Of a DNA stretch of 64,000 nucleotides, positions 1 through 11,973 are shown in pieces (the first letter of the stretch is position 1; every line of letters begins with the position of its first letter). Made by a program: the position numbers and the translations under genes. Location of the stretch: contig JALJCO010001315.1 in assembly GCA_023101725.1 (NCBI GenBank), positions 1-64,000 of the forward strand, read 5' to 3'. This DNA is from Atherinomorus stipes. Lineage: Eukaryota > Chordata > Actinopteri > Atheriniformes > Atherinidae. The notes under the pieces were generated by a model. That model was not told where the DNA came from and searched no databases. It saw nothing but the letters and a program-made list of their open reading frames with translations.

Positions 1-730
1 TTTGAAAGCTTTGATCTACTCACCTCCAACTCCTTCTGTGGTGTCCACACTGCAAACATCAACGCCTCCAAGACTTGATCCTTATCTGTTGTGTTGTTTT
101 GCTTTGTTTTTTGTGGCGCAGCAGCAGCTAGCAGTCTGTTAGCTATATTTGTTTACAGTGAGCAGCGCACAGATTGGTTCACGTGGGGGACAGTGAGAGG
201 GGAGGGATTTCAGAGAAGAGACATAGAAGCATCAAATCGTTCTTTATATGTTGCGAATGACCAATTCCTGCAATTCAGAATGACAGGGGTTGGTCAGTTT
301 TTACAGAAATGCAGCTCTCAGAGAGGTCGGACTTTTTCCCTTCTTTTTTATGAATACATGATGTATTGACTACTGTCAGAATGGAAGGACCATTTTACCC
401 AGTATAACAAAAAGTGTTTCCGGACAGAATTGCCAACTCTCGCTTTAATTAGATTTAGAAATGTCTACCATAGGACTGGTCTTATTGTGGAGGGAAGGCT
501 GTTTTGGGGGTGAAAAAGGTCTGTAAATTAAAAGGCACAAGTTAACAGACATCACAAATGATATTATCCTGACAGAAATATAGTGACTCAGTTTTAAATG
601 TTTTGCATAATTTAGCCACTATAATTCTGCACTTTGATTTGTTTGATGACCATGTCTGAAATGACAACCAACAAGATTTGTTTTGAAATTATGCATTTTC
701 AGTAATTCATTTATTTATTTATTATTATTA
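1..730. other. Intergenic DNA, possible old repeat, no gene
   Basis: I see no coding exon here. The ORF from 91 to 369 has no recognisable domain and no splice context, so it is probably chance. The text around 150-460 has the look of a degraded dispersed repeat, but I cannot name a family and see no clear ends. A short TTTA/TTAT repeat at about 709-729 lies directly before the L2 fragment that follows. Confidence 0.4.
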
Positions 731-1276
731 AAGACCAGAAAAGTGGACCACATCAGTCCAGTTCTCAGGTCTTTACACTGGCTGCCGGTCCATCAGAGAA
801 TAGACTTTAAAGTTCTGCTGCTGGTCTATAAAGCTCTGAATGGTTTAGGCCCAAAATACATCAGCGACCTCTTGACCCAGTATGAACCTACTAGACCCCT
901 CAGGTCATCTGGATCCGGCCTTTTATCAGTTCCCAGAGTCAGAACCAGACATGGAGAAGCTGCGTTCAGCTTCTATGCTCCACATGTCTGGAACAAACTC
1001 CCAGAAAGTCTCAGATCAGCTGAAACACTTAGTTTATTTAAATCCAGGCTGAAGACCCACCTGTTCTCAGCTGCATTTACGTAGATTTTATTCAAAAGTT
1101 AAAATCCGCACGTCTCTGTATTCTCTCTTTTTAATCTTAAATGCTTTTCATTTTGAATCATGCTTCTAATTGTTTTTTTCTCTCCCTTTTGCTTATAATG
1201 TTTTATGTAAAGCACTTTGAATTGTTCTGTACATGAAATGTGCTATACAAATAAACTCGCCTTGCCTTGCCTTATT
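731..1276 (+). mobile_element. L2-type LINE, 3' end (RT C-terminus and tail)
   Basis: This is the truncated 3' end of a non-LTR retrotransposon. The frame 731-1084 encodes about 117 residues of the region after the RT domain. Its diagnostic pieces are HISPVLRSLHWLPV, RIDFKVLLLVYKALNG and WNKLPESLRSAET, which are typical of the L2 clade in fish. The catalytic RT core is absent. After the stop comes a 3' UTR that ends in AAAGCACTTTGAATTG, GTGCTATACAAATAAA and short CTTGC repeats, the usual L2-like tail. It is a dead 5'-truncated copy. I did not find a clear target duplication. The clade call rests on motif recall, not on a search. Confidence 0.85.
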
Positions 1277-2110
1277 TGCGTGATGGTTTCTTGGAAGGTG
1301 TGGGGAAAAGCAACAATGAGAAAACTAACATTTTATTTCAGGAATGGAGAAAAATCTTCATCTTTATGTTCACAGTGTAATGAGGAAGTGGACAGAGATT
1401 TGTCATGTTTCTATATTTCTACATTGTTCATTTCAACAGTTAACGCAGCGGCTGTGGTTGAATGCTGAATATCTCTTGTTGATCAGGCAACAGTGAATTT
1501 CCACCACACAATTCAGCCATTTAGATTGCACAATTCAAAGACTGCATGGAAGCATGGATGGAAGGGAAGTGAATAAAACCCCATAAAGTGCAAAGTTCTT
1601 CCTTTATACCTTAAAGCTTTTTTTTATTAATTTGTTTCACAAATCATTCTACATAGAAATGTAAAAATAATGTAAAGTACTGTATATTGCAGCAGAGTGT
1701 GATATGTACATATTTATAAAAATGTCCATTAGCTCATGTGTGCCTCAGTTTCTTCAAAGGTGGGCGAAAAAGTGACAGAAAGAAAACTAATCATTTTACA
1801 GGAACAGAGAAAAAGAAACTTCACCTCTATGTTTATAGTGTACAAAGGAAGGGACCAGAGATGTGTCATTTTCCTGCATTTCAATGCTGCTACTTTAACA
1901 TTTAACGAAGTGGTGGCTGTGATTGAATACATTGAACACCTTGCTAGCCGATCAAACCTTGCCGAATTTCCATGACAGAATTCCAACATTCAGATGGCAT
2001 AATTCAAAGACTTTGCAGAAACATGGATGTAAATATGAAAGGAGAAGTAAATAAAGTTCCTCAAGAGTGCCAAATGCCTCTCTTGTATACCCCAAAGCTG
2101 TTCCTGTTAT
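1277..2110 (+). repeat. Diverged tandem duplication, two units of about 350-375 bp
   Basis: Bases 1277-1625 and 1736-2110 align along their whole length, in the same order and orientation, about 460 bases apart. Shared landmarks in order are AGAAAACTAA, the GGAA...GAGAAAAA stretch, CTTTATGTTCA/CTCTATGTTTA, a GTG...CAGAGAT-TGTCAT block, TTAACG-AG, GGCTGTG-TTGAAT, and CACAATTCAAAGACT/CATAATTCAAAGACT. The copies are well diverged, so the duplication is old. Neither copy has a coding signature that I recognise. The L2 tail abuts the left copy. Confidence 0.7.
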
Positions 2111-2649
2111 TCTTTTCACTTTACTCTGCAATTTTGCAGTACACAGTGGAAATATCACTCAAACCTAAGAGCAACCTGAGCCACAACTTGAGCTTGAATT
2201 AAATATGAAATAACTACAAATACAAGAGCTGGAAAGCTCCAGAATCAAAAAGGGGAAAACATGACAGCCGAGATTGTGGATGGAGAATGATAGCTTTCTT
2301 GGTGATTGACTGTGAAATACTTTTAAAAGAAAAAAAAGTTTGGGTTTGTACTCTTTATATAATTTGTTGTATAAGACAAAATTCTCTTTTTGACAAAACA
2401 GTAGGTACAGATCTGTGATGCTGCCTCTTTTAATTAGCATAATGGTTACATGACTAAATAAAGTTTTAACATTCAGTAGCAATTATGAAACAGAAAAATG
2501 TTTATGAAATCATTTGCAATGTTTTATGTGATTTATTTATTTTTTTTTTTAGTTTGAGCCCAGTCTCATGCATCGCTATTTTTCTTTATTTTTTTACTCT
2601 CCTCTTGAGTAATTCTTGTTACTTGCAAGTCGTCCAGTTAAGGTATTAA
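2111..2649. other. Intergenic DNA, nothing recognised
   Basis: AT-rich sequence with a poly-T run near 2540-2551. The ORFs on both strands are short, overlap each other and have no domain signature. Confidence 0.5.
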
Positions 2650-2994
2650 CCAATTGTGGCGGGCTGTGCATCTGGTACCTGGGCCTTCATTGGGCACTTC
2701 CCCGACTTCATCTACTTCTTAATATCACCAGTTTCATGTAACAATAAAAGAAACCTTCAATGCTATACAAATATGCAATGTAACAAACCATGATCTACTG
2801 TCTGAAATACACTGCACAATTTTTTCAATCATTGCTCACAGCCCCAACTCAAATGGTGTGAATCAGTCGCAGAGTTAAAAAAGTTCACAGCTTGCGATGT
2901 CTGTCCTCATACTGTACGAGGTGACACTTGGATGTGATCTAACTACTCACACTGTACGTCCTCAAAGACAGGTCGGGGTCTTGAACAATCCCAA
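2650..2994 (+). mobile_element. Possible hAT-like fragment
   Basis: The start, GTGGCGGGCTGTGCAT, resembles the 5' end of a fish hAT family with CAGTGGCGG termini. It is followed by text of the kind GGCCTTCATTGGGCACTTCCC. I see no matching right end and no target duplication, so this is only a likely fragment. Confidence 0.35.
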
Positions 2995-3191
2995 CTACGA
3001 CAATGAGACAATGACGAACTAAACACGTCTTTATGGTGACTAAAACATGACGAGAAAACATGACTGTGTGAATTTTCGTTGACGAGACGAGACTGGACGA
3101 AAATATTCGTGTCTGGTCTGTCAGACGTTCATAATGCAGTAAATGTCTACATATTCTGCATTAATCTGTCAAAAGTTTAAAAAGTAGTTGC

Positions 3192-3199
3192 ATCCTCTC
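3192..3199. repeat. Left target-site duplication of hAT element
   Basis: ATCCTCTC, identical to 4591-4598. Confidence 0.88.
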
Positions 3200-4590
3200 C
3201 AAGGCCGCCTTAATGCACGGGCTTACCTGGGCTGAAGCCCAGGGGCCAATGGAGTTCAGGGGCCTATCATTTTTGGGGAAAAAAAAATGCACAAAAAGTC
3301 AAATTATTATGCAATTTGTCAGTTTTCCTGTCAATCACATTATATGCAAATTAGAAACTGCTGATTGATCCAAATAAACCCGTTCATACCAAGCCCCGCC
3401 CCACCGCCATGTGACAATCTGATGATGCTCCATCACTTAACTTTAGAGACAGGTGTTGGTTGTGTCGGCTAAAAATGACGGTTTTAGAGGTGTTTTTACA
3501 AGAAAATGACTAAAGAGCATCCCGAAGCTCTGTGGATTCTTTCAGCCTCACACAAATGACAGCGAGGAAACCGCTCATCTAACCCACTGAGGAGGGCAGC
3601 GACGCCCACGCTGATGCCAGAGGTAACGGACACAGGAGAAGAATACAGAGGTGTGGGGGGGGGGAGTTGAGACGGGCACACGCGCATCAGAGAGAGAGAG
3701 GAAGGGGGACGAGATGGCACATTAGCGGTGACCTGGGCCTCTGGGGAAAACTTTGACCGGCCCAAAGTCCACGCTAACAGGATAAAAATGGGACCGACAC
3801 CTTGTCAAAATAAAAGTGCTGATAAATCTGCGTCAGAGCGCACGTGGCAGGCGCAAAGTAACGGGGAGTGAGTAAACAGAGAACGGCTACGTTACTCTCC
3901 ATCAAACATGAGGGTGATCATGTTTATCATTTAGCAGAAGGCAGTGACGTCCATAGCGACAGACTGGCGACCTGTCCAGGTGTACCTGCCTCTCACCTGA
4001 TAATAGATGAACTCCAGCCCCCCTGCAACCCTGCTGCTGTGCAGAAAATGAATGAATGACAGTGATGTCCCCAGAAAAACCATGATTGCTTATATTAATC
4101 CAGCAGCCGACTGTGGAACAGCAGACTCCAAACCAGAGAAACAGTTAAATGACCGATGTGAATACTGGACACATGTTCTACAGAGGGGGGTTGCAGGTGT
4201 GAAATATTTGGCTGAATGTGGACTTGATAGCTTTCATGAGTGAACCACAGGTTATTTGAGCAGCACCAACTAATCAGCCAGTTTGATTCTTTCTTAAAGT
4301 CTAGTTTGATTTGTTGCTGCTATTATTTATTTATTTTATTATTACTTATTTCAGATTTTGTATTATTATTATTATCATTATTACTGTTATTTTTCATTCT
4401 GCTCACATTATCTGAAAATTTAATATCATGTCAAACTAAAAACAAAACACTCGGAACAGCCATACATAGTATTTTCTTTAATGACACTTTTTTTTTAAAA
4501 AAAGAGAAAAATCGAGTAAATTTGGAGGACGGGACAGGGCCTACAAAACTTCCCAGCCCAGGGGCCTACCAGTAGGTTAAGGCGGCCCTG
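3200..4590. mobile_element. Non-autonomous hAT element with exact 8-bp TSD
   Basis: The ends match as inverted repeats: CAAGGCCGCCTTAA on the left, and CAGGGCCGCCTTAA as the complement of the right end (13 of 14 bases). An exact 8-bp duplication, ATCCTCTC, flanks both sides (3192-3199 and 4591-4598). An 8-bp TSD with CAGGG-type ends is the hAT signature. The interior is 1391 bp and holds no transposase that I recognise. It does contain a LINE-tail-like stretch at about 3950-4060 and homopolymer runs. Insertion was into older repeat DNA. Class call is strong; subfamily unknown. Confidence 0.88.
3945..4060 (+). repeat. Fish LINE/SINE tail fragment (GGCGACCTGTCCAGG type)
   Basis: The order GACAGACTGGCGACCTGTCC, CTCACCTGATAATAG, CTCCAGCCCCCCTGC and AGAAAATGAATGAATGA matches a very common fish repeat tail that ends in short ATGAATGA or ATGGATGG repeats. 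It is embedded in the hAT element at 3200-4590. A related tail is found at 41112-41190. Confidence 0.6.
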
Positions 4591-4598
4591 ATCCTCTC
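4591..4598. repeat. Right target-site duplication of hAT element
   Basis: ATCCTCTC, identical to 3192-3199. Confidence 0.88.
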
Positions 4599-5052
4599 CT
4601 TGTTGGTGAACGCTGACCACCGCTCAGTGTGCCGACCCACATCCACTCGAACCGAGACCCACTAACCGTGGCTCTCCCTGGCAAGCCTGACCCGCACGTC
4701 GCACATTAATTTCTGAATTCATAGTAGTCTCTGTCATTTTGCCATTTAGGGGCTTTATTTATTTGAGTCAGAGATTCCTGTACCAAAGAACATCATTAAC
4801 TTTGTTCTCCATTCCTGCTTCACATTACCAGCAGTGTCTCTGCCTGCGTTGGAAATGATTCCAACGACTGATGTTTAAAACATGTCATGACGACAAATGA
4901 AAAAGAAACTTATTCTCACCGTGACCCGCCCGAACTACATAAATAGCCACCCACACCTGAAGTGGGATATTAATCTTTGTCATCTCTATCTGCTAAACAG
5001 CGTTTTTGCGGGTTACCTGCTCGGCTGCGTTGGTCAGAAACTATCACTGGTG

Positions 5053-5291
5053 TAGTGATGGGAAGTTCGGCTCTTTTCAGAGAGCCGGCTCTTTTGATTC
5101 GGCTCCCAAAGAAGAGTCGGCTCTTTCGACTCCTGAACGGCTCTTAAGTAAACATATTTGCAGCCCTATATTTTACCTTAATTTTGCAATAAATGAATGG
5201 TTTTTGTGTTAAAAAGTTTTTTGCATTCAGTATTTTTATGAGAAGCTTTAAAATTCTCAGAGCCGGCTCTTCTGAGCACAACACATCACTA
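5053..5291. mobile_element. Small DNA element with TAGTGATG ends
   Basis: The left end is TAGTGATGGGAAG and the right end is CACATCACTA, so TAGTGATG is an 8-bp inverted terminal match. Just inside each end lie GGCTCTTTTC/AGAGCCGGCTCTT blocks, which also form partial inverted repeats. Flanking bases do not give a clean target duplication. It is probably an hAT-like MITE, but the class is not proven. Confidence 0.5.
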
Positions 5292-5695
5292 GATGAAATG
5301 ATTATGGAAATACTTCCAATAGCCTACAATCCATCACAAAGAAAACAGAATGTATTGTAGGCTATTAATATAAAAAAGTCATAAGGTTAACTGTTTTATG
5401 ACTTTCACTTGATAGAGCCTGTTACCTTGATTCCAATTTCCAATACTTACTGACCTAATTTCAAACTTTCCTCTTTTTTTTTTTCTTAAAAATATTGTCT
5501 AACTGACTGAAACTAGACTAAAACGTTTTTTAATTTTGTCGGCTAAAACTAGACTAAGACATTTTTGATTTCCGTCAACTAAAACTAGACTAAAACTATC
5601 AGATACAGAAATGACTTAAATGTGACGAAAACTAATAAGCATTTTCGTCAGAAAGACTAAGACTAAAACTCAGATAGCTGCCAAAAACAATACTG

Positions 5696-8600
5696 TTTCA
5701 CTTCCATCATTAAATCCTTTTGAGCTTCAGAGTTGGCCAATCTCTTTTCACAATGTCAAGCTTTTCTGGAAAAGTTCACCTTAAAAATGTTTTCCATATT
5801 TCCGAAACCAAGTCTGTTTCTCCTCCAGCTGCTAATGTGGCCATAAAAACTTTGAAGCCAAGTGGATTGATAAGAGCAGATCACCATAATACAAGCTATG
5901 CTAGCTGAACTTGGCTGTAAACTTTTGCTTGAACTAACCAATCAGAGGACAGAGAATGTTGACATCACTGTGGGCCCACTAGCCGGCCCTGTGAGGCAAA
6001 TTTAAAATCTGATTGGTTAAAAAAAAAAAGTCCATTTCTGACATTGTTAAAGCTACATCAGCCAGCAAAACTGATTCTAAAGGCCCTGGGCAGATTAGAT
6101 TGACATGGCAACACACAGAGGCTGAAATCTGATTGGCGAAAATAAATTAGCAATCACATACAGGAAACGGAAGCAGTGCTGCCAAGAGAAACGCTAAGAA
6201 ATTAAAAGAATGAATTGTTGGGAATAAATAAATACAGTTGCAGAAAATTAAATTAGAGTTTAGGTTGTAAATAGTGCTTCTGATAGTGTTTAGGCCAGAG
6301 AAGGCTTTGCTGGCGTTGACGACCCACCACAGCTATCCAGAAAGGTTAAGTTCAGGAATAAAAGAATAATTTTGAAAAGTATATTTAGAAAAAAAAATCA
6401 CCACAAAAATGGAAAAAAAAGAGAATATTTAAGATGAAAATGTTACTTTTTCCAAAAAATGTAACCCTCATTGTGACATTGATATGTTTTTGCCTTGCTG
6501 CATTGACGCCTGAGTCAAATGCAAATTTCCTTATTTCAAAGCAAGTGTACATTTTCCATCTGTTATGAAGCCATAAAAACATCAATCAACAAAATGTCAA
6601 GTGTCCTCAATTCTAACATTATCTTGAGTGATATCATTTACTAACTGTTAATCTACCTCAACAACACACCACAAAGCCACTACACTGCCTCTTTTTCCAA
6701 CCCATTTCAGTGACATTATTGCATTATTTATGCTTGCTGGCCAAATCAAAATATCTTTAATGTCATCTTAATTTAACACATTTTGTAAACATGTTGTACA
6801 GTTCTTGACCCTTCAATTTTAAAAAAGAGGAGTTGAAATGGATAAAGAAAGGAGGTGAATTATACATAATTCTCTCCCCTGCCTCTATTTTTTTCTGAAT
6901 GTCTGATTGCTTTGATATCCTCATTATAACATGGTGATCCACTGCAGAGTAATCTCACTGAATGACTGAATAACCTTCCATCCACCCACATGTGTCACTC
7001 AACAAAGGTCATGGCTCAAAACTAATTCAGAAATAATCATAAACTGCCTCCTTGGCAAAGATTGGGTCATTTGCATCAGTCACCATTCATGTTACATCAT
7101 TTCTATGTTATGGACTCTAGTATAATAGAGGTGTAGAAGGACAGGCATCATGATACCACTGATGGTGAAAAAGTAAGCTCATACTGAGTGTCTCAAGTCA
7201 ACAAATCAAGGGTTTTCCAAGTTCAGAATGGGTCTTTGGAGGCCAATGCAGAACAAAAAGCAGGATCGGTCTGTAAACACTGAAGGAAATAAGGTTGTGC
7301 TGTCTAACATAACAGGAATGGTATTTTTCTTTCACTTCTGACTATTTGATGAATCAAAATATCTAACATGCTTTGGCAAATTAAACTGATGAATAAAAGT
7401 GTTTTTTTATCCATATTTCTCCCCCATAAAGGGTGTTTTGGACATTTTTCAGAATGGTTTCAGATTGAAAAGAAGATTCTTTTTTTTCCCCCAAGAAAAT
7501 GTCTGAGATATTTCAGGATGTTTTTTACATTGTGTCTTTTCTGCATTGGGCAGTTTTATTAGTCTCCACCACATATAGTCAGTGTTTCATTTATCTGATG
7601 GTCCTTGTAACTGTCTGATAAAGAAATGGCATGGTATAAAAATCCACACAGTTCCCTTATTTTGAGCTGATATACAGTTTATCATTTGACTTATGTCCCG
7701 TGGTGCATACTGTAGTTACTGTATATTTATGGTGCTCCAGTCTTTCTATTAGAAAAGTAAATGATGCCTTGTTGTTCCTTTGTCAAAGTCGCTACCCAGT
7801 TAAGTGCAGGAAGTATGAGAGACTTGGTGAACATTCACAAACATGATTTTACCCACCACAACGAAGCAATTCGGTCAGCCGTTTGAGCCTAAGGATAACT
7901 TTTTAGCCTTTTTTTTTAAGCATTTTTTAAATTCAGAACAACAGTATTTCTTACGAGAGCAGTTATATCTTCATTTTTTCATGGCCTTAGATTTGCTACA
8001 CAATTCTCATCTGTAAAGTACTGCCCCTTCAAGCAGCATAAGGGAAATAAGTGTTTCCAGATCAAACATCATGACATCATTGTCAATTCTTTCATTTAAC
8101 AAGCCATACAGTTTGTATTAGGACAAAGGAGGTATAGTACAGTTGGATAGAGCAGCTAAAAGCATTGGTCTTTGTATGACATGACATCGACACAACATTT
8201 TGTCATCAAGAATGCAAGACTTCACAAAAACACTTTGTTAGCACTTCCTTCTTGAATTTAAGAAAAACATTACTTTGGGAGAAGAACCTGTTTGAGCTAA
8301 AATACATTCTTTTTACAGCATAAACTTTCACAGAATTCATGTAATAGATTAAAATGAAAATATATACACAACACGTTATAATGACATTTTGTCATTACCT
8401 GGCATAGGTAATATATAATTAGATACAGATTGTATTGCATGAACTTCAGTCTATGCTTGTTATATGTATTTTTCATTTTAAAGTTGAATTCTGAGCATGT
8501 GTTTGCACAAGAATTCTTATGTACAAACGATGTACAAATGGCAAATTATCTGCATTAAGTAAGCATGACAAATAAAAAGTACTTGGTAAAAAAAAAAATT

Positions 8601-9234
8601 GAATTGAATAGAATAAGACTAAAGAAGAATTGCGCATGATTGGCAAAAACATTTTTCATGAGTGTCCCTGTCATGGAGGATATTTTTACCCTTCACATGC
8701 AGTTGCAGGCTGCAGTTTTATATGCCACATGGTTATTTTTGGGGGGAGGACAGTATTCTTCTGTCAGAGTTTGATTGAAAAAATACATGTTGATACACAA
8801 ATAATCCAAATATAAGTTTTAAAGCGTTTTACATTTATTCTATTAAACATAAATGTGAAACAAATAAATAATTGAACCCTCTTTGACATCTATGACACTT
8901 TCTTATAATGAATGCTGGTCAGAATAACAATATCGAATAAACTTAAATTCAAATTATGGAAATAGTTTTTTCAACTAAATATGATTTTTGCAATTGGAAT
9001 TTTTGGGTAATCTTTTTTTTCTTTTCTTTTTTTTTTTGTCTTTATCTAATCCGTTTTATACCAGAAGAAAATAACAGTCAGTCTTTCCCCCTCCTTTTTC
9101 TGATGTCTGTTGAAAACTTCTTTTTTAATCACCAAGATCTTGAGGGTTTCTTTTTAATGCTACACTATAATGCAATGAATACATTTTTCAAAAATAACTC
9201 CCCCCCCCCCAACCGTGCATTATTATGATGAACT
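5696..9234. other. Intergenic DNA, no gene
   Basis: This is AT-rich sequence with short chance ORFs only. Around 5930-6160 there are repeated phrases of the type AATCTGATTGG, which suggests an old degraded repeat. Poly-A and poly-T runs are frequent. I see no exon, RNA gene or clear transposon ends. Confidence 0.5.
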
Positions 9235-9510
9235 GTGCTAACACAGCAGCCATAATATCACCACCAAATTGCCCTTGAGAATTAGCTTTTCTGTAATATA
9301 TCCCAGAATGAAAAAAGAGCTGTGAAACATAGGCATATACCCATTTTTCTCCTGAGTATCTATACCCCAGAGCCAGAAAAGCATCTGGTGGAAGAGTTAA
9401 ATCTATCCAGCGGCTACTGTCAGCGCAGGTCCCGATGGGCCGGGGAGAAACCAGTGACAGACAACCGCACCTTTAAAGCACCTGGTTCTCCCTGCCCTTA
9501 ATCAAAAATT
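9235..9510. promoter_or_regulatory. Candidate conserved non-coding element
   Basis: This patch is free of simple repeats and transposon signatures and is more balanced in base composition than its surroundings. It includes blocks such as TTGCCCTTGAGAATTAGC and CAGCGGCTACTGTCAGCG. That is the look of a conserved non-coding element near a developmental gene. This is inference only, because no alignment was made. Confidence 0.25.
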
Positions 9511-10639
9511 CAGCACAATTGCTCCTTTTTTTCTTGCTTTTATTTTGGGGTGTAAGGGAGGGGACACTTTAAAAATAGTTTTTAGAGTTAAATTATCTCA
9601 CTTCATGAAGTGGTATTGTAAAAATATTAGTTTTAGCACAAATAAATTTGAATTGCAAATAGATGATAATAATTTTAGAAAATTGTAATTCTTTTTCAAA
9701 CTAAGTCCTTACATAATATTTCTTTCTTGGAATTTTTTTTTTTTTTTGGGGGGGGGGGGCTTGTACGGTAAGTTTATTTGTATATTCAAGGTGTCCACAG
9801 TACAACTGTCCCTTAACTACGATTTTTTTTTAAGCACCCATAGACAATCCTAAAACAGCACTTCTAGTTAGCTATACAGAATCTTTAAATGGACCTTTTT
9901 TTCTTTTCAAAATCCCAGTTTCTGTTTTTAGCATCCATAAAAACTAAGCAAAGCCCATAAATCTAACAGCATTGTAGCTGATTCAATATATTCCCCCACC
10001 TGAGCAGTCAGAATGACCCTTTTTCCCCTCAATGCAACAAAGCCATTTACAATAAGGAACAATGCTCTATACCAGATATCCAAAGTTGTCTGTAGTGTTG
10101 TCAGAGAAGCTACTCCTTGACGACGGAGCTGTTCAATACGTCATGATTTTATTCCTCGGAGTATGGCAAGTTTCAAAGAGAAATGCGGAGAGAGAAAAGA
10201 GGGTTGGCAGCCTGCAGTAGAGAAATGTGAAACCTCCTTCATAATGGGGAAGGAAAGATCGACAGTTACTGTGTCACCACTTGTCAGAAAGAAGAGTAGA
10301 GGTATACTGTGGAGCGGGAGTTGTTCTCAAAGTAGTTTTACACGGTACCTTCTGCTAGCTGTCAGAGCACCACTCGGGGAAAGAAGGAGCTCAATAAAGG
10401 ATGGAGACTACTGGCCACAGAAACTGATGAAATAAGAAAATTCAGCTGCTGTGGAATGTCTGAACACAATTAATTATCTCCTTTTGAACTTAAAGTGCAC
10501 AGTGGGCCAGAATAAAATTTCATGCTTTATCTGGGAAATTTTGTCACAATTAAACATGATCCATGTGTATGATCTGTACCCAATTAGGGAGCTGAGCTAA
10601 TTAACTTTGTCACAGTGTCCTAAATAGTGTGTGTGTGGG
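9511..10639. other. Intergenic DNA with homopolymer runs
   Basis: A poly-T then poly-G block lies at about 9730-9760. The ORF at 10163-10435 has no recognised domain. Nothing else is supported. Confidence 0.5.
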
Positions 10640-10648
10640 GACATCAGC

Positions 10649-10658
10649 CACCCCCCCC

Positions 10659-10697
<39 letters not shown>
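10649..10697. repeat. C run and (CA)n microsatellite
   Basis: A C run is followed by about 18 CA dinucleotides. The histidine/threonine-rich ORF across it is a product of the repeat. Confidence 0.9.
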
Positions 10698-10699
<2 letters not shown>

Positions 10700-11222
10700 A
10701 TCACCACCACATAAAAAAGAAAAGAAGGTACCAAGTACACAATGTACTCTATCAGCTACAGAAGTAAAAACAGTCTTTGATCAGTTTCAACAGTGTCATG
10801 ACTTCTCTCTGTTCACTCATGACAGATATGAAAAAAGGTGACATTTTTAAGTTATTGTCTTTTTACACAAATAAACTGACAGTTTGTCAGAGAAACAAAG
10901 CCATTTTTGTTGCAAGTCACGTTTCAAAGATGGCTTGAACTGAAGAAATATTCATGTAAGGGAGCTCTAGTGAATGCAGTGAGCAACACACATCATTCAT
11001 GTACAATAATGCGAATTTGGCATTATCTCGGCAAAGGAAGCTGATTTGGGCCAATCAGGTGCTTTGTTGCAGCAATGAACTGAATCCACCAAAAAGAAAA
11101 CCTTTTTTTCCTCCTTATCTATGAAGATTCTGACAGTTTTCCACCCTTACATCTAGAAAATGGCTGCGGGTTTATCTATTTAAAGTAGCTACTCAACCTT
11201 CCTGGTAAAATCTATTCAGGGG
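10698..11222. other. Intergenic DNA, nothing recognised
   Basis: No coding exon, transposon end or RNA gene was seen. Confidence 0.5.
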
Positions 11223-11520
11223 TCGTGGAGAGGAGGGTCCGTCAGATAGTCAACCTCAGATCGAGGAGGAGCAGTGTGGTTTTCGTCCTGGCCATGGAAC
11301 AGTGGACCAGCTCTACACCCTCTTCAGGGTCCTGGAACGGGCATGGAAGTTCACCCAAACAGTCTACATGTGCTTTGTAGACTTGGGGAAGGCGTTCGAT
11401 CGTGTCCCCCAGGGACTTCTGTGGGGGTGCTCAGGAGTATGGCGGACTGACCCCCTTGTTCGAGCTGTCTGGTCCCTGTATGACCGGTGCCAGAACTTGG
11501 TCCGCATTTCCGGCCGTAGT
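11223..11520 (+). mobile_element. LINE fragment A (RT domain piece)
   Basis: This stretch encodes part of a non-LTR reverse transcriptase in the frame used at 11302-11520. EQCGFRPGHGTVDQLYT corresponds to the conserved GFR...T block of the RT. VYMCFVDLGKAFDRVP is the block that carries the first catalytic aspartate (xDLxKAFD). The remaining text, LVRAVWSLYDRCQNLVRI, follows the usual order. The copy stops abruptly at about 11520, where the tail of LINE B on the opposite strand begins. Upstream sequence (11223-11300) continues the same element with a frame change. The clade is not resolved. Dead fragment. Confidence 0.8.
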
Positions 11521-11973
11521 AGTAAACTTTATTTACAGACACCAAGTCCAATACTAAAAATAAGAATGATTAAAATAATAATAATTTTTTTTAAAAAAGA
11601 GAGATTGTAAATAAGAATAAAAGACAAATTACTAACAAACATTATGGACAGCACACTGTCTGTCCACACAAGCTAACAACGGTGTAGTTGTTCAAGCCAG
11701 TATTTCCAAAACATGGAGATATATTTTGTGTCACTCTGAATTGGGTCTGTCAAAGACATTATAATTCCATTTTTGGATCAACACATTCTGCACATAAACT
11801 TATAAAATAACTTTCTTAGCAAGGCATTGAATGTAGGTACATTACAGGTCACAAAAAGATGGCTTGCACTTTCCCACCAAGGGTATTTCAACAAAATACG
11901 GGGGGCATCATTACTGTATATGCAACCTTGATCTTATTCATTATACCTTTGCTGTAATTGCACCAGAGGTGTG
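11521..11973 (-). mobile_element. LINE B, 3' segment (left of gypsy insertion)
   Basis: Read on the minus strand, this continues the LINE B protein that is interrupted at 16390. It encodes, with small breaks, phrases such as RILLKYPWWESASHLFV and TCNVPTFNALLRKL, then a stop and a 3' UTR that ends in A-rich sequence and AATAAAGTTTA at about 11522-11532. The junction with 16390 restores protein order once the gypsy element and one copy of GTGTG are removed. The 3' end of LINE B therefore sits inside LINE fragment A. Confidence 0.7.
11969..11973. repeat. 5-bp target duplication of gypsy element (left)
   Basis: GTGTG, identical to 16390-16394. Five bases is the expected length for Ty3/gypsy integration. 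Confidence 0.85.

Larger units (their letters stand above)
2995..5695. mobile_element. Composite old DNA element with ACTAAAAC-type subterminal repeats
   Basis: The right part (5500-5695) carries many copies of a short motif, (G)ACTAAAACTAGA or its variants. It ends in CCAAAAACAATACTG, whose complement CAGTATTG looks like an hAT terminus. Related motifs (GACGA, GACTAAAACATGACGA) occur at 3000-3110 in the left part. The element is split by an hAT insertion at 3200-4590 and by another small insertion at 5053-5291. I could not fix the left end, and I found no target duplication for the outer element, so the outer boundary is tentative. Confidence 0.4.
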
